Positions 45,231 through 54,010 of a stretch of 64,000 nt of DNA are shown one piece after another. The translations under genes and the position numbers were made by a program. The stretch comes from Bradyrhizobium iriomotense (lineage in GTDB: Bacteria > Pseudomonadota > Alphaproteobacteria > Rhizobiales > Xanthobacteraceae). The notes beneath the pieces are model-generated. The model had not been told where the DNA came from, did no database searches, and saw nothing but the letters and a program-made list of their open reading frames with translations. The DNA lies in assembly GCF_018129405.1 (NCBI RefSeq), contig NZ_JAFCLP010000017.1, positions 1 to 64,000 on the forward strand, in the 5' to 3' direction. The first letter of the stretch is position 1; every line of letters begins with the position of its first letter.

Positions 45231-46253
45231 TCAGCGCCGTGCCTGCGGCCGCGCGCCGCCTTGGGCTTTGATCGCCCTCAGCACCTTTTCTGGCGTGATC
45301 GGCAGATCGTCGATGCGCACGCCGACGGCGTTGAAGATCGCGTTGGCAACGGCCGGCAACACCGGATTGGCGCACATCTCGCCGGGGCCCTTGGCGCCGA
45401 ACGGACCATCAGGGGCAGGGCGCTCCAGCACCGCGATGTCATGTGGGCAGATGTCGCCGGGGCCGGGCATCAGATATTCGACGAAGTCGCGGGGCCCGTG
45501 AGCCGGGTCTGGGTAGTAGGGCTCGGGCGTCTCGTAGAGCGCGTGGCTGACGCCCATCCAGGCGCCGCCAACGAGCTGCTGCTCGACCAGGCGCGGGTTG
45601 AGCGCGCGGCCGAGCTCATAGGCCGAGTCCATCCGGACCATCGCGACCTCACCGGTCTCGTCGTCGACCTCGACTTCGGCGACGAGGCAGGCATGGGCAT
45701 AGCAGGTCGCCGGCGACATCTCGCCGGTCTCCGGATCGACGTTGGACAGCGGCACGAGGAAGATGCCGCGGCCGGAGATGGTCTTGCCCTGCTTGAATTG
45801 CGCCGCGATCGCGACATCCTTGGTCGAGATCGAGCGGTGCGGCGCACCCTTGACGTGGATGTTGCCGCGGCCGTCGGTTTCGAGATCGGCAGCGTTGACC
45901 TCGAGTTCCTCGGCGGCCGCCTCCATCATCACGCCGCGCGCCTCGCGGGCGGCGGCCATCACGGCGTTACCGACGCGATGGGTGCCGCGGGAGGCGAACG
46001 AGCCCATGCAGTGCGGACCGGTGTCGGAATCAGCGGTGTCGACATAGACGTCCTCGACCGGCACGCCCAGCGTCTCCGCGCAGATCTGCCGCGTCACCGA
46101 TTTCATGCCCTGGCCGAGATCGATCGACGACAGCGCCACGGTGAACTTGCCGCTCGGGTTGGAATGCACCAGCGCCTGACTGGGATCGCCGCCGAGATTC
46201 ATGCCGATGGGATAGTTGATCGACGCCATGCCGCGTCCGCGATGCCGGGTCAT
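45231..46253 (-). CDS. Molybdenum hydroxylase large subunit, C-terminal half (separate gene)
   Basis: 340 residues corresponding to the second molybdopterin-binding domain of xanthine dehydrogenase/CoxL proteins. It starts RHRGRGMASINYPIGMNLGGD and contains SSIDLGQGMKSV, GSFASRGTHRVGNAV and the active-site Glu motif GAKGPGEMCANP near the end. The ATG lies one base after the stop of the N-terminal half (TGA-G-ATG) and has its own good ribosome-binding site AAGGAG, eight bases upstream. This argues for a genuinely split subunit and against a frameshift. It must assemble with the upstream product to be active. Confidence 0.88.
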   Translation of the reverse strand: MTRHRGRGMASINYPIGMNLGGDPSQALVHSNPSGKFTVALSSIDLGQGMKSVTRQICAETLGVPVEDVYVDTADSDTGPHCMGSFASRGTHRVGNAVMAAAREARGVMMEAAAEELEVNAADLETDGRGNIHVKGAPHRSISTKDVAIAAQFKQGKTISGRGIFLVPLSNVDPETGEMSPATCYAHACLVAEVEVDDETGEVAMVRMDSAYELGRALNPRLVEQQLVGGAWMGVSHALYETPEPYYPDPAHGPRDFVEYLMPGPGDICPHDIAVLERPAPDGPFGAKGPGEMCANPVLPAVANAIFNAVGVRIDDLPITPEKVLRAIKAQGGARPQARR

Positions 46254-46254
46254 C

Positions 46255-47847
46255 TCAGCGTCTCCTTGTTCCGAACACGGACGAAAAGCGGGTCGCCCCG
46301 TGTGACGGAGCGGCCGGGCGGGGCGGCGGAGGCGGCGGTGCGGGCGGGGGAGGATCGCGCGGCGGTTCTCGCGTGACGCTCACCGGCGCGCGGTCATAGC
46401 TCGTGCGCTGTTGTGACGGCACGACCGGCCGGGCGCGGGCATCCGTCGGGGTCGGCGGGATCACGGCGCGGCTGCCACCGCCATCCTTGCGCGACGACGC
46501 CCGCTTGAACTCCTCGCGGATCGGCCATTTGGCTTTTTCGGCCGCAACCTGCACACATTCGATCAGCGCGGTGTTCTTGGCCTCGCGCCGGTGCGCCTTC
46601 ATGTCGCCGTCGCGATAGGCGTTGAGGATGCGGAACTCCATCGGATCCATGCCGACGAGGTTGGCCAGCTTGTCCATCTGGCACTCGATGGCGAAATCCA
46701 TGGCGGTGACGCCGAAGCCGCGCATGGCAGTCGCTGGCGTCCGATTAGTGAAGACGCAATAGACGTCGCCATAGACGTTCGGGATGGTGTAGGGGCCCGG
46801 CAGGTGGGCGGCGCATTTCACCGCGGCGTAGCTCGACAGCCGCGTATAGGCGCCGCTGTCGAAATAGGCGCGGATCTTGCGCGCGACGATGCGGCCGTCA
46901 CGCATCACGCCGTCCTTGATGTAAATGCGCTCGGCGCCGCGCGGCGGGCCGTATTGCATTTCCTCCTCGCGTCCGAACACGTAGCGCACGGGCCGCCCGG
47001 TCAGCATCGCGCCGAGGATGGCGAGCGGCTCGGTCAAGGTGTCGACCTTTCCACCGAAGCCGCCGCCGACGGTGCCACCGATGAAATGGAAGGTGTTGGA
47101 GGGCACGTCCAGGATTTTGGCGCAGGTATCGACCGAGAAGAACAACGCCTGGGTCGAGGTGTAGACGACGTAGCGGCCGTTGGTGTCGGGGGCTGCGATC
47201 GCGCCGTTGGTCTCGGTCGGCGCGTGCTCGATCGGCGACATCTGGTAGTGCTGCTCGAGCACGTGGTCCGCGGTTGCCAGCGCCGCATCGGCATCGCCAA
47301 AGCGCAGGCGCTGGTGATCATAGACGTCGTGATAGATGAAGGCGTTCTTCGGATAGGTCTCATTGACCACGGGCGCGCCGGGTTTCAGCGCGTCCTCGAC
47401 GTCGAACACGGTTGGCAGCGGCTCGTAGTCGATCCGCACCTTTGCGATCGCCTCGAAGGCCTCGCGCTCGCTGTCGGCGACGATGGCGACAATCGGCTCG
47501 CCCTTGTAGCGCACCTTGTCGACCGCAAGCGACGGCTCGTCATCCTTGCCGAAGTTGATCAGGCTGAGCAACGTATTGAGATTGCGCGGCACGTCGGCGC
47601 CGCGGATGATGCGACGGACGCCGGCCGAGCGCTCGGCCTCGGTGGTGTCGATGCGGCGCAGGCTTGCATGCGCCTGCGTCGAGCGCACGACTTTCAGGTG
47701 CAGCATGCCCTGAAGTTTATGGTCGTTGAAATAGCTGGACGTGCCCGTGACATGGCCGAGCATGTCCTGGCGCTGGGTGCCCTTGCCGATTTCCTTCAGA
47801 TTGTCGTCGCGCTCGTCGGCGAAGATATCCTTGCGCAGTTCCAGCAT
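46255..47847 (-). CDS. Molybdenum hydroxylase large subunit, N-terminal half (separate gene)
   Basis: 530 residues: the N-terminal domain (GTSSYFNDHKLQGMLHLKVVRS) and first Moco domain of the xanthine dehydrogenase/CoxL family, with VGGTVGGGFGGKVD and the active-site loop TPATAMRGFG. That loop lacks the AYRCSFR Cys of form I CO dehydrogenase, so CO oxidation is unlikely; an aldehyde, N-heterocycle or similar substrate is expected. After about residue 450 the usual fold stops and a Pro-rich tail of ~80 residues follows (RDPPPPAPPPPPPRPAAPS), ending VFGTRRR. Normal large subunits are ~770-800 residues in one chain. Continues in the next gene. Confidence 0.88.
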   Translation of the reverse strand: MLELRKDIFADERDDNLKEIGKGTQRQDMLGHVTGTSSYFNDHKLQGMLHLKVVRSTQAHASLRRIDTTEAERSAGVRRIIRGADVPRNLNTLLSLINFGKDDEPSLAVDKVRYKGEPIVAIVADSEREAFEAIAKVRIDYEPLPTVFDVEDALKPGAPVVNETYPKNAFIYHDVYDHQRLRFGDADAALATADHVLEQHYQMSPIEHAPTETNGAIAAPDTNGRYVVYTSTQALFFSVDTCAKILDVPSNTFHFIGGTVGGGFGGKVDTLTEPLAILGAMLTGRPVRYVFGREEEMQYGPPRGAERIYIKDGVMRDGRIVARKIRAYFDSGAYTRLSSYAAVKCAAHLPGPYTIPNVYGDVYCVFTNRTPATAMRGFGVTAMDFAIECQMDKLANLVGMDPMEFRILNAYRDGDMKAHRREAKNTALIECVQVAAEKAKWPIREEFKRASSRKDGGGSRAVIPPTPTDARARPVVPSQQRTSYDRAPVSVTREPPRDPPPPAPPPPPPRPAAPSHGATRFSSVFGTRRR

Positions 47848-47859
47848 GGTCGCGTTCCC

Positions 47860-48336
47860 TTACGCACTGACCCGGCCGCCGGCGGCGGCGAGGATGGCAT
47901 TGACGATCGGCTCATACCCGGTGCAGCGGCAGATGTTGCCCGAGATGGCTTCGACGACCTCGTCGCGGCTGGGCGAGGGGTTGCGGTCGAGCAGGGCCTT
48001 GGCGGCCATCAGCATGCCCGGCGTGCAATAGCCGCACTGGGCGGCGAAATTGTCGGCGAAAGCGCGCTGAAGCGGATGCAGGTTCGGACCCTGCTTCATG
48101 CCGTCGAGCGTCTCGACCGAACGGCCCGCGACCGTCTCGGCCAGTGTCAGGCAGGAGAGGTGCAACTCGCCGTCGATCAGCACGCTGCAGGTGCCGCAGC
48201 CGCCCTGGCCGCAGCCGAATTTTGGCGTCATGTCCCCGATCAGCTCGCGCAATGCGACGAGCAGATTGGTACCGCCGTCGACGAAGATCGCGACATCTCG
48301 GCCGTTGTGACGAAACTGCAGAGGGATCTTCGACAT
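47860..48336 (-). CDS. Molybdenum hydroxylase 2Fe-2S subunit (CoxS-like)
   Basis: 158 residues with both iron-sulfur sites: the plant-ferredoxin-type CGQGGCGTC plus a downstream Cys, and the helical-domain CGYCTPGM and CRCTGYEP. It passes electrons from the Mo site to FAD in the medium subunit. It lies between the FAD-subunit gene (6 bp upstream) and the large-subunit genes (12 bp downstream), the usual CoxM-S-L order. Confidence 0.95.
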   Translation of the reverse strand: MSKIPLQFRHNGRDVAIFVDGGTNLLVALRELIGDMTPKFGCGQGGCGTCSVLIDGELHLSCLTLAETVAGRSVETLDGMKQGPNLHPLQRAFADNFAAQCGYCTPGMLMAAKALLDRNPSPSRDEVVEAISGNICRCTGYEPIVNAILAAAGGRVSA

Positions 48337-48342
48337 GGCGGT

Positions 48343-49161
48343 CTATTCCTGTCCCGACAGCAGACGCCGCAGATGCACGCCGACGATCTCGCGGCGGTAC
48401 CAGGCGCTGCCGAGCGCGTTATCGGATGGCGATGTTCCCTCGGTTGCCGCGGATGCGGCGGCCGCAATGGCCGTGGCATCCAGCGAGCGGCCCTCCAGCG
48501 CACGTTCGGCTGCCCTGGCGCGGATCTGTGTCGGCGCCATCGAGCCCAGCGCGACCCGTGCTCCCGCGATCCGGCCGCCACTGATCGGCAGATGCGCGGC
48601 AAGCGTGATCACCGCGCCGCCCTTGGGCTTGATGCGGGCGATCTTGCGATAACGGAAGGCGTCGGCGCTCGCCGGCCGGGTGCAGGATACCGACAGCACC
48701 AATGTGCCGGCCTGCCGGTCCCGCGCCTGCAAAAATTCCTCGATCGGGATGTCGCGTGCGCCGAAGCCGCCTTGCACCGCGACGGTGGCGTCGAGCGCCA
48801 GCAGCGCCACGGTGAAATCGCCGTAGGGACTCGGCGCAAAGAGATTGCCGCCGACCGTCCCCATGTTGCGCACGGCGGGACCGCCGATCGAGCGGGCGGG
48901 GGCGTGCAGGAAGGCGAGGTCGCGCTCGGCGAGCACGCGCGCGAAGGTGACACCGGCGCCCAGCGTCACGCGTGGGCCGGAAGCATCGATCCGGGTCAGC
49001 GCCTGGTCCTGCGCGCGAACGATCGTCGAGATCGAGACATCGCCCTCGTTCAGCGCCCGCATCACCAGCGTACCGCCGCCGAGATAGCGCGCGCTGCGGT
49101 CCGAGGACAGCGCTCCGGCCGCCTCGCTCGCATTCGCAAAGGTCTTTATCGTCACGGCCAT
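48343..49161 (-). CDS. Molybdenum hydroxylase FAD subunit (CoxM-like)
   Basis: 272 residues with FAD-binding motifs ARYLGGGTLVMRA and SIGGPAVRNMGTVGGNL, then the CO-dehydrogenase flavoprotein C-terminal domain (RYRKIARIKPKGGAVITLA). It takes electrons from the 2Fe-2S subunit and hands them to an unknown acceptor. Begins 1 bp after the stop of the SRPBCC gene. Confidence 0.94.
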   Translation of the reverse strand: MAVTIKTFANASEAAGALSSDRSARYLGGGTLVMRALNEGDVSISTIVRAQDQALTRIDASGPRVTLGAGVTFARVLAERDLAFLHAPARSIGGPAVRNMGTVGGNLFAPSPYGDFTVALLALDATVAVQGGFGARDIPIEEFLQARDRQAGTLVLSVSCTRPASADAFRYRKIARIKPKGGAVITLAAHLPISGGRIAGARVALGSMAPTQIRARAAERALEGRSLDATAIAAAASAATEGTSPSDNALGSAWYRREIVGVHLRRLLSGQE

Positions 49162-49162
49162 G

Positions 49163-49606
49163 CTATGCGGCCTCCTTCAGATGCCGGCGGATCGCCTCGA
49201 ACCCGGCCTGATAAATGTCCTCGGCGACCATGTGGGTGATGCGGTCCCGGTCCTCGGACCTTGTCGTGAACCGAGACTCCCAGTGCCAGAAGGTGCGGTC
49301 GCCGTCGGTGACCGGCAGCAGGCGGACATGGGCGACGTAGTTGAACATCGGGATCGGCGTATCCAGCAGGCAATAGCTGAAGGTCTGTTCGAGGTCGGAC
49401 AGCGCCAGCAATTGCTCGCGCAGCTCGGAGCCGTCCTTGAGCTTGAACCGCCTGACGCAGCCGATCTTGTCGGCGGATTGCGCGCGTTCGATCGAAGAGG
49501 TCGCGACCGCCGGATGCCAGCGATCGTGCCCGTTGAAATCGCGCAGCACGTTCCACACCGCATCGGTCGGCGCGTTCAGGATCGTGCTCTTGACGACATG
49601 CGGCAC
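49163..49606 (-). CDS. SRPBCC-family protein 1 (CoxG-like)
   Basis: 147 residues of the START-like polyketide cyclase/CoxG fold: IGCVRRFKLKDGSELREQLLALSD and RLLPVTDGDRTFWHWESRF. CoxG proteins tether CO dehydrogenase to the membrane in Oligotropha; this one lacks the C-terminal membrane tail, so ligand binding or assembly is more likely. It is paralogous to the SRPBCC protein at 49801-50238 (shared IGCVR-F and PVTDGD-TF segments). GTG start with GAGGG upstream. The 129-bp repeat lies in the gap between the two. Confidence 0.88.
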   Translation of the reverse strand: MPHVVKSTILNAPTDAVWNVLRDFNGHDRWHPAVATSSIERAQSADKIGCVRRFKLKDGSELREQLLALSDLEQTFSYCLLDTPIPMFNYVAHVRLLPVTDGDRTFWHWESRFTTRSEDRDRITHMVAEDIYQAGFEAIRRHLKEAA

Positions 49607-49631
49607 GGCTAGCCCTCGGCTATTTTCTTCA

Positions 49632-49760
49632 CCTCGCCCCGCTTGCGGGGAGAGGTCGGCGCGCAGCGCCGGGTGAGGGGGAGTCTCCGCGAGTCCAACT
49701 GCTCCCGTCCCCGGAGAGGCTCCCCCTCACCCCAACCCTCTCCCCGCAAGCGGGGCGAGG
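49632..49760. repeat. 129-bp palindromic repeat, copy 1
   Basis: The ends are long inverted repeats: CCTCGCCCCGCTTGCGGGG starts at 49632 and its complement ends at 49760. Each arm also contains a smaller hairpin. A second copy of the same length and orientation is at 59091-59219. This copy fills most of the 194-bp gap between the two SRPBCC genes inside the operon. Confidence 0.9.
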
Positions 49761-49800
49761 GGGCGCAGTTTGCGTCGATGAGAGCAGTTGCGATCATCAT

Positions 49801-50238
49801 TCAACCTCCAAACACGCGCTTCAGCGCGTCGAAGCCGCCCTGGAACACGCCGCCGCCGATATTGTTGACGAGTTCGGTCTCCCGCTCCGGCGCGCAATCG
49901 AATTCCGCGGTCCATTCCACAAAAGTCTGGTCGCCGTCGGTGACAGGCGTGAGCCGCAGGGTCGCGACGTAATTCTCGACGCCCATCGGCGATTCCAGGA
50001 TCGAATAGGTGCAGAACATGTCGTAGTCGGAGAGGCCGAGCAGCTTCTCGCGGATGCGGTCGCCATTGCGCAGGCGAAAATCTCGCACACAACCGATCTT
50101 GTCGGAGGGTTCGCCGCCCTCGATGCGGCTTTCGGCGATTGCGGGGTGCCAGTTCGGCAGTCCGTTGAAGTCGCGCACCCGTGCCCAGACGCGGTCGTTG
50201 CGGGCGTTCACGACGGTGGAGACGTAGACGCGGGCCAT
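49801..50238 (-). CDS. SRPBCC-family protein 2
   Basis: 145 residues of the same fold as the neighbour (IGCVRDFRLRNGDRIREKLLGLSD, RLTPVTDGDQTFVEWTAEF), hence a tandem duplication now separated by a palindromic repeat. It probably binds a hydrophobic ligand or helps assemble the hydroxylase. No membrane segment. It starts 11 bp after the flotillin gene. Confidence 0.87.
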   Translation of the reverse strand: MARVYVSTVVNARNDRVWARVRDFNGLPNWHPAIAESRIEGGEPSDKIGCVRDFRLRNGDRIREKLLGLSDYDMFCTYSILESPMGVENYVATLRLTPVTDGDQTFVEWTAEFDCAPERETELVNNIGGGVFQGGFDALKRVFGG

Positions 50239-50249
50239 GAACGCGATCC

Positions 50250-53147
50250 TCAGCTCTTCTTCCGCGGACTACGCTCGGCGGGTGGTTCGCCTTCGGCAGT
50301 GGGTGGGGCGGCAGGCTTGTCGCCACCGCCGCCCTTGCGCGCGGCATCCTTGATGCCCTGCATGTCGCGGGCCTCGCGGATCAGGCCTGGCATTTTCGCG
50401 AGACTGCCGCCCTCGACGCCGATGTCCGACAGGATGGAGTCGATCAGCGGCGCCTGGACGCGGTAACGCAGAGCGGAATCGATCACCTCGTCGGTGGCGC
50501 TGCGGCCGCCGTTGCCGCCGCCGTGTCCGTTGCCGTTGAGGCCATCGACCTGGAGGATGCGGATGCCCTCGATCTTCTCCATCGGCTTGACGCTTTCGCG
50601 CACGATACCCTCGATGCGGTCGAGCAGTTTTCTGCGGAACAGCGAGTACCGCGCCTGGTCGGTGAGCACGTTCTCGGCCTCGTTGAGCATCCGCTGTGCC
50701 TCGGCCTCGACTGCGGCGCGCACGCGCTCGGCTTCGGCTGCGATCCGGGTCTCCTCGGCCTGCTTCTCGGCCAGCAGCACCTCGACGGTCTTGCGCCGCT
50801 TGGCGATCTCGCTCTCGCGTGCGGTGACGACGCGCTCGGCCGCTTCCGTCGCGCGCATCCGGCCTTCCTCGGCGGCGGCACGCGCGGCCGACTCCTCCAG
50901 CGACTTCTGATGGATGGCGATCGCCTTCTCCATCAGCACCGTCTCGACGTCCTTTTCGCGGTTGACTTCGAGCTTGCGCAGCTCGCGTTCGCGGCCGATC
51001 CGGGCCTCGTCCAGCCCGCGATCCGAAGCGATGCGTGCGCGCTCGACCTCCTCGCGCGCCGCGATTTCGGCTTCCTGAAGCGACTGGACGCGGGCGACCT
51101 CGAGCTGCTCGATCGCACGCCGCCGCTCGATCCGGGCAACCTCGAGCGCCTGCTCACGCGAGACGTCGGTGGTCTCGACCTCCTTGCGCGCGACGATCTC
51201 GGCCTGTTTGACCTGGCGATCGGCGTCGATCCGTTCGGAGCGTTTGGTGGAGAGGGCGATGACGCGGTCCTCGTCCGCGATCTCGACGGCCTTCTTCTGC
51301 TCGATGTTGAGCACCTCGCGCTTCTTCGATGAATTGATGCGCTCGGCCTCGAGCGCCAGATCGACCGTAATGCGCTGGCGCTCGACGGTGTCGCGCCGCT
51401 TCAGCTCGGCTGCCTCCAGAATGCCGGTCCGCTCGATCTCGAGCGAACGGGTGTCGCGGTCGGCCTGGATCCGCTCGGCCGCGACCGCCTTCTCCTGGGC
51501 AATGCGGGCCGCCTCGATCGCCTCGCGCGCGGCGATGTCGGCTTCCTCGACGGCGCGATTGCGGGCGATCTCGAGCGAACGAACGCGTTCTTCCTGGGCA
51601 ATGCGGGTCGCCTCCGTGGTCTCGCGGGCAGCGATGCCGGCGACGTCGAGCGTCTGGTTGCGCTCGATCTCCAGCTGCCGCGTGTTCTGTTCGGCGGCGA
51701 TGCGCTCGGCGGCCAGCGTCCGCTCGCGGGCGATGCGAGCGGCTTCGACCGCGCGCTGCGCCTCGATCTCGGCCTCCTGGATGGTGCGCACCTGCTGGAT
51801 CTCCAGCGCGCGGGTGCGCTCGTCGGAAGAGATGCGCTCGACATTGACGATCAGCGTCTGGGCGATGCGGGCCTTCTCGGTGGCCTCGCGTGCGGCGATC
51901 TCGGCCTCGTCCACGGCGCGGGTGCGCTCGATCTCGCGGCGGCGCGTCTCCTCCTCATTGGCGATCCGGGCGTCGGTGACGACGCGGTCCTGCTGGATGC
52001 GGGCCTTCTCGATGGCTTCGCGCGCGGCAATCTCGGCTTCCTCGACCGTGCGCATCCGCTCGATCTCGCGCTGGCGCACCTCACGTTCGGAGGAAATGCG
52101 GGTGGTGTCGATCGAACGCTGGTTGGCGATCCGGGTCTTCTCGATCTCCTCGCGGGCCAGCAGCTCCTTCTCCTCGATAGTCCGGGTCCGCTCGATCTCC
52201 TTCTGGCGGGTCTCTCGCTCGGAGGCAATGCGGGCCTCGGCAATCGCCTGGTCGTTGGCGATGCGGGCGCGCTCGATGGCTTCGCGGGCGGAAATCTGTG
52301 CCTGCTCGGCCTCCGTCTCGCGGAGTGCCCGCTCGCGGGCGACTTCCGTGCGTTGCAGCGCGCGGCGCATCTCGATGTCGCGCTCCTGCTCGAGGCGCGC
52401 GGTCTCGCTCTCGCGTTCGATCTCGAGCGCCTGCCGCTCGGCCTCCAGATTGCGGGAGCGGATCTTGATCATCGAGTCCTGCTCGATGTCGTTGCGCAGC
52501 TTCCGCTTGGCCTCGATGTCCTCCATCAGGCGGGTCAAGCCCTCGGCGTCGAAGCGGTTCGACGGGTTGAAGAACTCGAGGTCGGTCTGGTCGAGATCGG
52601 TGATCGCGACCGATTCCAGCTCGAGGCCGTTCTGGGCGAGCGCCTCTGCCGCATTGGTCTTGACCCGCGCGACATAGTCGCCGCGTCGCTCGTGCATTTC
52701 CTCCATCGTCATTTCGGAGGCGACCGAGCGGATCGCGGAGATGAACTTGCCGGCGAGGAGGGCGTGCAGCTGTTCCGGTTCCATGGTACGGCGGCCGAGC
52801 GTTGCGGCCGCGATCGAGACCGCCTCGCGGGTCGGCTGCACACGGACGTAGAAATCGGCCTCGATGTCGACGCGCATGCGGTCGCGGGTGATCACGGCGT
52901 CCTGCCGGGAGCGGATGATGCCCATCGGCAACACGTTCATGTTGACCGGCGTATAATCGTGGATGAACGGCAGGACGAAGGCGCCGCCATTGATCACCAC
53001 GCGCTCGCCGAGGAATCCGGTCCGGACGAACGAGGTCTCCTTGGAGGAGCGGTGGTAGAGCCAGTTCACGATGTAGACGCCGACCACGATCACGATGATC
53101 GCGACGATCAGCCAGAGGATCAACTCACCGACCAGCATCCCTGACAT
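50250..53147 (-). CDS. Giant flotillin-like protein with hendecad coiled coil
   Basis: 965 residues against about 500-560 for usual bacterial flotillins. N-terminal membrane helix (7-30), then an SPFH/PHB domain (about 40-220). A coiled coil (about 225-830) includes units starting at residues 273, 317, 361, 405, 449, 493, 526, 570 and 614: a 44-residue period (4 x 11) with one 33-residue unit (3 x 11). Typical unit parts are EIERTRTIEEAEIAAREAIE and KARIA. The Gly-rich C-terminus (NGNGHGGGNGG) ends with a Pro/Lys tail. Flotillins organise membrane microdomains. Start 53147 with GGAGGG upstream; the open frame runs much further up but overlaps the next gene. Placed between transporter and Mo-hydroxylase genes. 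Confidence 0.9.
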   Translation of the reverse strand: MSGMLVGELILWLIVAIIVIVVGVYIVNWLYHRSSKETSFVRTGFLGERVVINGGAFVLPFIHDYTPVNMNVLPMGIIRSRQDAVITRDRMRVDIEADFYVRVQPTREAVSIAAATLGRRTMEPEQLHALLAGKFISAIRSVASEMTMEEMHERRGDYVARVKTNAAEALAQNGLELESVAITDLDQTDLEFFNPSNRFDAEGLTRLMEDIEAKRKLRNDIEQDSMIKIRSRNLEAERQALEIERESETARLEQERDIEMRRALQRTEVARERALRETEAEQAQISAREAIERARIANDQAIAEARIASERETRQKEIERTRTIEEKELLAREEIEKTRIANQRSIDTTRISSEREVRQREIERMRTVEEAEIAAREAIEKARIQQDRVVTDARIANEEETRRREIERTRAVDEAEIAAREATEKARIAQTLIVNVERISSDERTRALEIQQVRTIQEAEIEAQRAVEAARIARERTLAAERIAAEQNTRQLEIERNQTLDVAGIAARETTEATRIAQEERVRSLEIARNRAVEEADIAAREAIEAARIAQEKAVAAERIQADRDTRSLEIERTGILEAAELKRRDTVERQRITVDLALEAERINSSKKREVLNIEQKKAVEIADEDRVIALSTKRSERIDADRQVKQAEIVARKEVETTDVSREQALEVARIERRRAIEQLEVARVQSLQEAEIAAREEVERARIASDRGLDEARIGRERELRKLEVNREKDVETVLMEKAIAIHQKSLEESAARAAAEEGRMRATEAAERVVTARESEIAKRRKTVEVLLAEKQAEETRIAAEAERVRAAVEAEAQRMLNEAENVLTDQARYSLFRRKLLDRIEGIVRESVKPMEKIEGIRILQVDGLNGNGHGGGNGGRSATDEVIDSALRYRVQAPLIDSILSDIGVEGGSLAKMPGLIREARDMQGIKDAARKGGGGDKPAAPPTAEGEPPAERSPRKKS

Positions 53148-53173
53148 CTTTCCCTCCCTCGAACGTTCCGGCG

Positions 53174-54007
53174 TTACCGCGCACCGATCGCCTTGAATTG
53201 GCGGACCTGCTCCGTCAGCGCCCGTTCCACCGGCAGTCGCTCCATCGAGGAGGCGCCGTAGAAGCCGTGGCAATGACAGGTATTCTTCATGATGAAATCG
53301 GCGTCGGCGGGATCCGCGATCGGACCGCCATGGGCCAGCACCAGGATGTCCGGATTGACGCTGAGCGCGGCAGAGGCCCAGGTGTCGATATGCGCGGGAC
53401 AGTCCTTGAGCCTCAAGGCGGTCTGCGCGCCGATCGTGCCGCCGGTCGTCAGGCCCATGTGGCAGACGATGATGTCGGCACCGGCGATCGCCATCGCGGC
53501 GGCCTCCTTCTCGCTGAACACGTAAGGGGTCGTCAGCATGTCCTTGTCGTGCGCCTTGGCGATCATGTCGATCTCGAGCGCATAGGACATGCCGGTCTCT
53601 TCGAGATTGGCGCGGAAGGTGCCGTCGATCAGGCCGACGGTCGGAAAGTTCTGGACGCCTGCGAAACCAAGTCCCTTGAGCTGGTCGAGAAACACGTCCA
53701 TGTCGCGGAACGGATCGGTGCCGTTGACGCCCGCAAGCACGGGCGTTCCGGTCACCACGGGCAGCACTTCGCCGGCCATTTCCAGCACGATGGCGTTGGC
53801 ATCGCCATAGGCCATCAGGCCCGCGAGCGAGCCGCGGCCGGCCATCCGGTAGCGTCCGGAATTGTAGATGACGATGAGATCGACGCCGCCGGCTTCCTCG
53901 CACTTGGCTGACAAGCCGGTGCCGGCGCCGCCGCCGACGATCGGCTCGCCGCGCCTCGCCATGTCGCGAAACGTCTTCAGAAGGGCTGCGCGTTCAAACC
54001 TTGGCAT
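53174..54007 (-). CDS. PEP-hydrolase-family TIM-barrel protein
   Basis: 277 residues of the phosphoenolpyruvate hydrolase-like/TIM-barrel signal-transduction family: [61 protein letters not shown] and [18 protein letters not shown]. It belongs to the enolase-superfamily-like isocitrate lyase/PEP mutase fold group. It starts 3 bp after the LivF-Tm-1 fusion gene. In plants and fungi the same two domains are fused in Tm-1-type proteins, so it probably acts with that fusion's C-terminal domain. Substrate unknown. Confidence 0.9.
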   Translation of the reverse strand: MPRFERAALLKTFRDMARRGEPIVGGGAGTGLSAKCEEAGGVDLIVIYNSGRYRMAGRGSLAGLMAYGDANAIVLEMAGEVLPVVTGTPVLAGVNGTDPFRDMDVFLDQLKGLGFAGVQNFPTVGLIDGTFRANLEETGMSYALEIDMIAKAHDKDMLTTPYVFSEKEAAAMAIAGADIIVCHMGLTTGGTIGAQTALRLKDCPAHIDTWASAALSVNPDILVLAHGGPIADPADADFIMKNTCHCHGFYGASSMERLPVERALTEQVRQFKAIGAR

Positions 54008-54010
54008 CGG

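Noticed and set aside
46255-46290. Simple frameshift pseudogene of the hydroxylase large subunit
   Set aside because: The second half has a strong AAGGAG site and an ATG one base after the stop, and both halves keep their active-site motifs. A split gene explains this better, although a sequencing error cannot be fully excluded.
44339-49161. Form I aerobic carbon monoxide dehydrogenase
   Set aside because: Gene order and CoxD/CoxE neighbours fit, but the active-site loop reads TPATAMRGFG instead of the Cys-containing AYRCSFR, so CO oxidation is not supported.
46591-49239. Very long open frame (882 codons) on the plus strand opposite the hydroxylase genes
   Set aside because: It lies antisense to four well-supported genes, has low-complexity Arg/Asp/Ala-rich sequence and no family match; it is a GC-rich shadow. 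The same holds for 40452-41600, 54602-56290 and 51169-52677.
51000-52400. Periodic DNA resembling a CRISPR or satellite array
   Set aside because: The periodicity is 132 bp (44 codons) in frame within the flotillin coiled coil and the units are diverged; there are no constant repeats with unique spacers.
53148-53903. Extension of the flotillin frame upstream to 53903
   Set aside because: That part overlaps the PEP-hydrolase-family gene almost entirely, translates to Arg-rich nonsense, and the ATG at 53147 has a good ribosome-binding site and starts right before the membrane helix.
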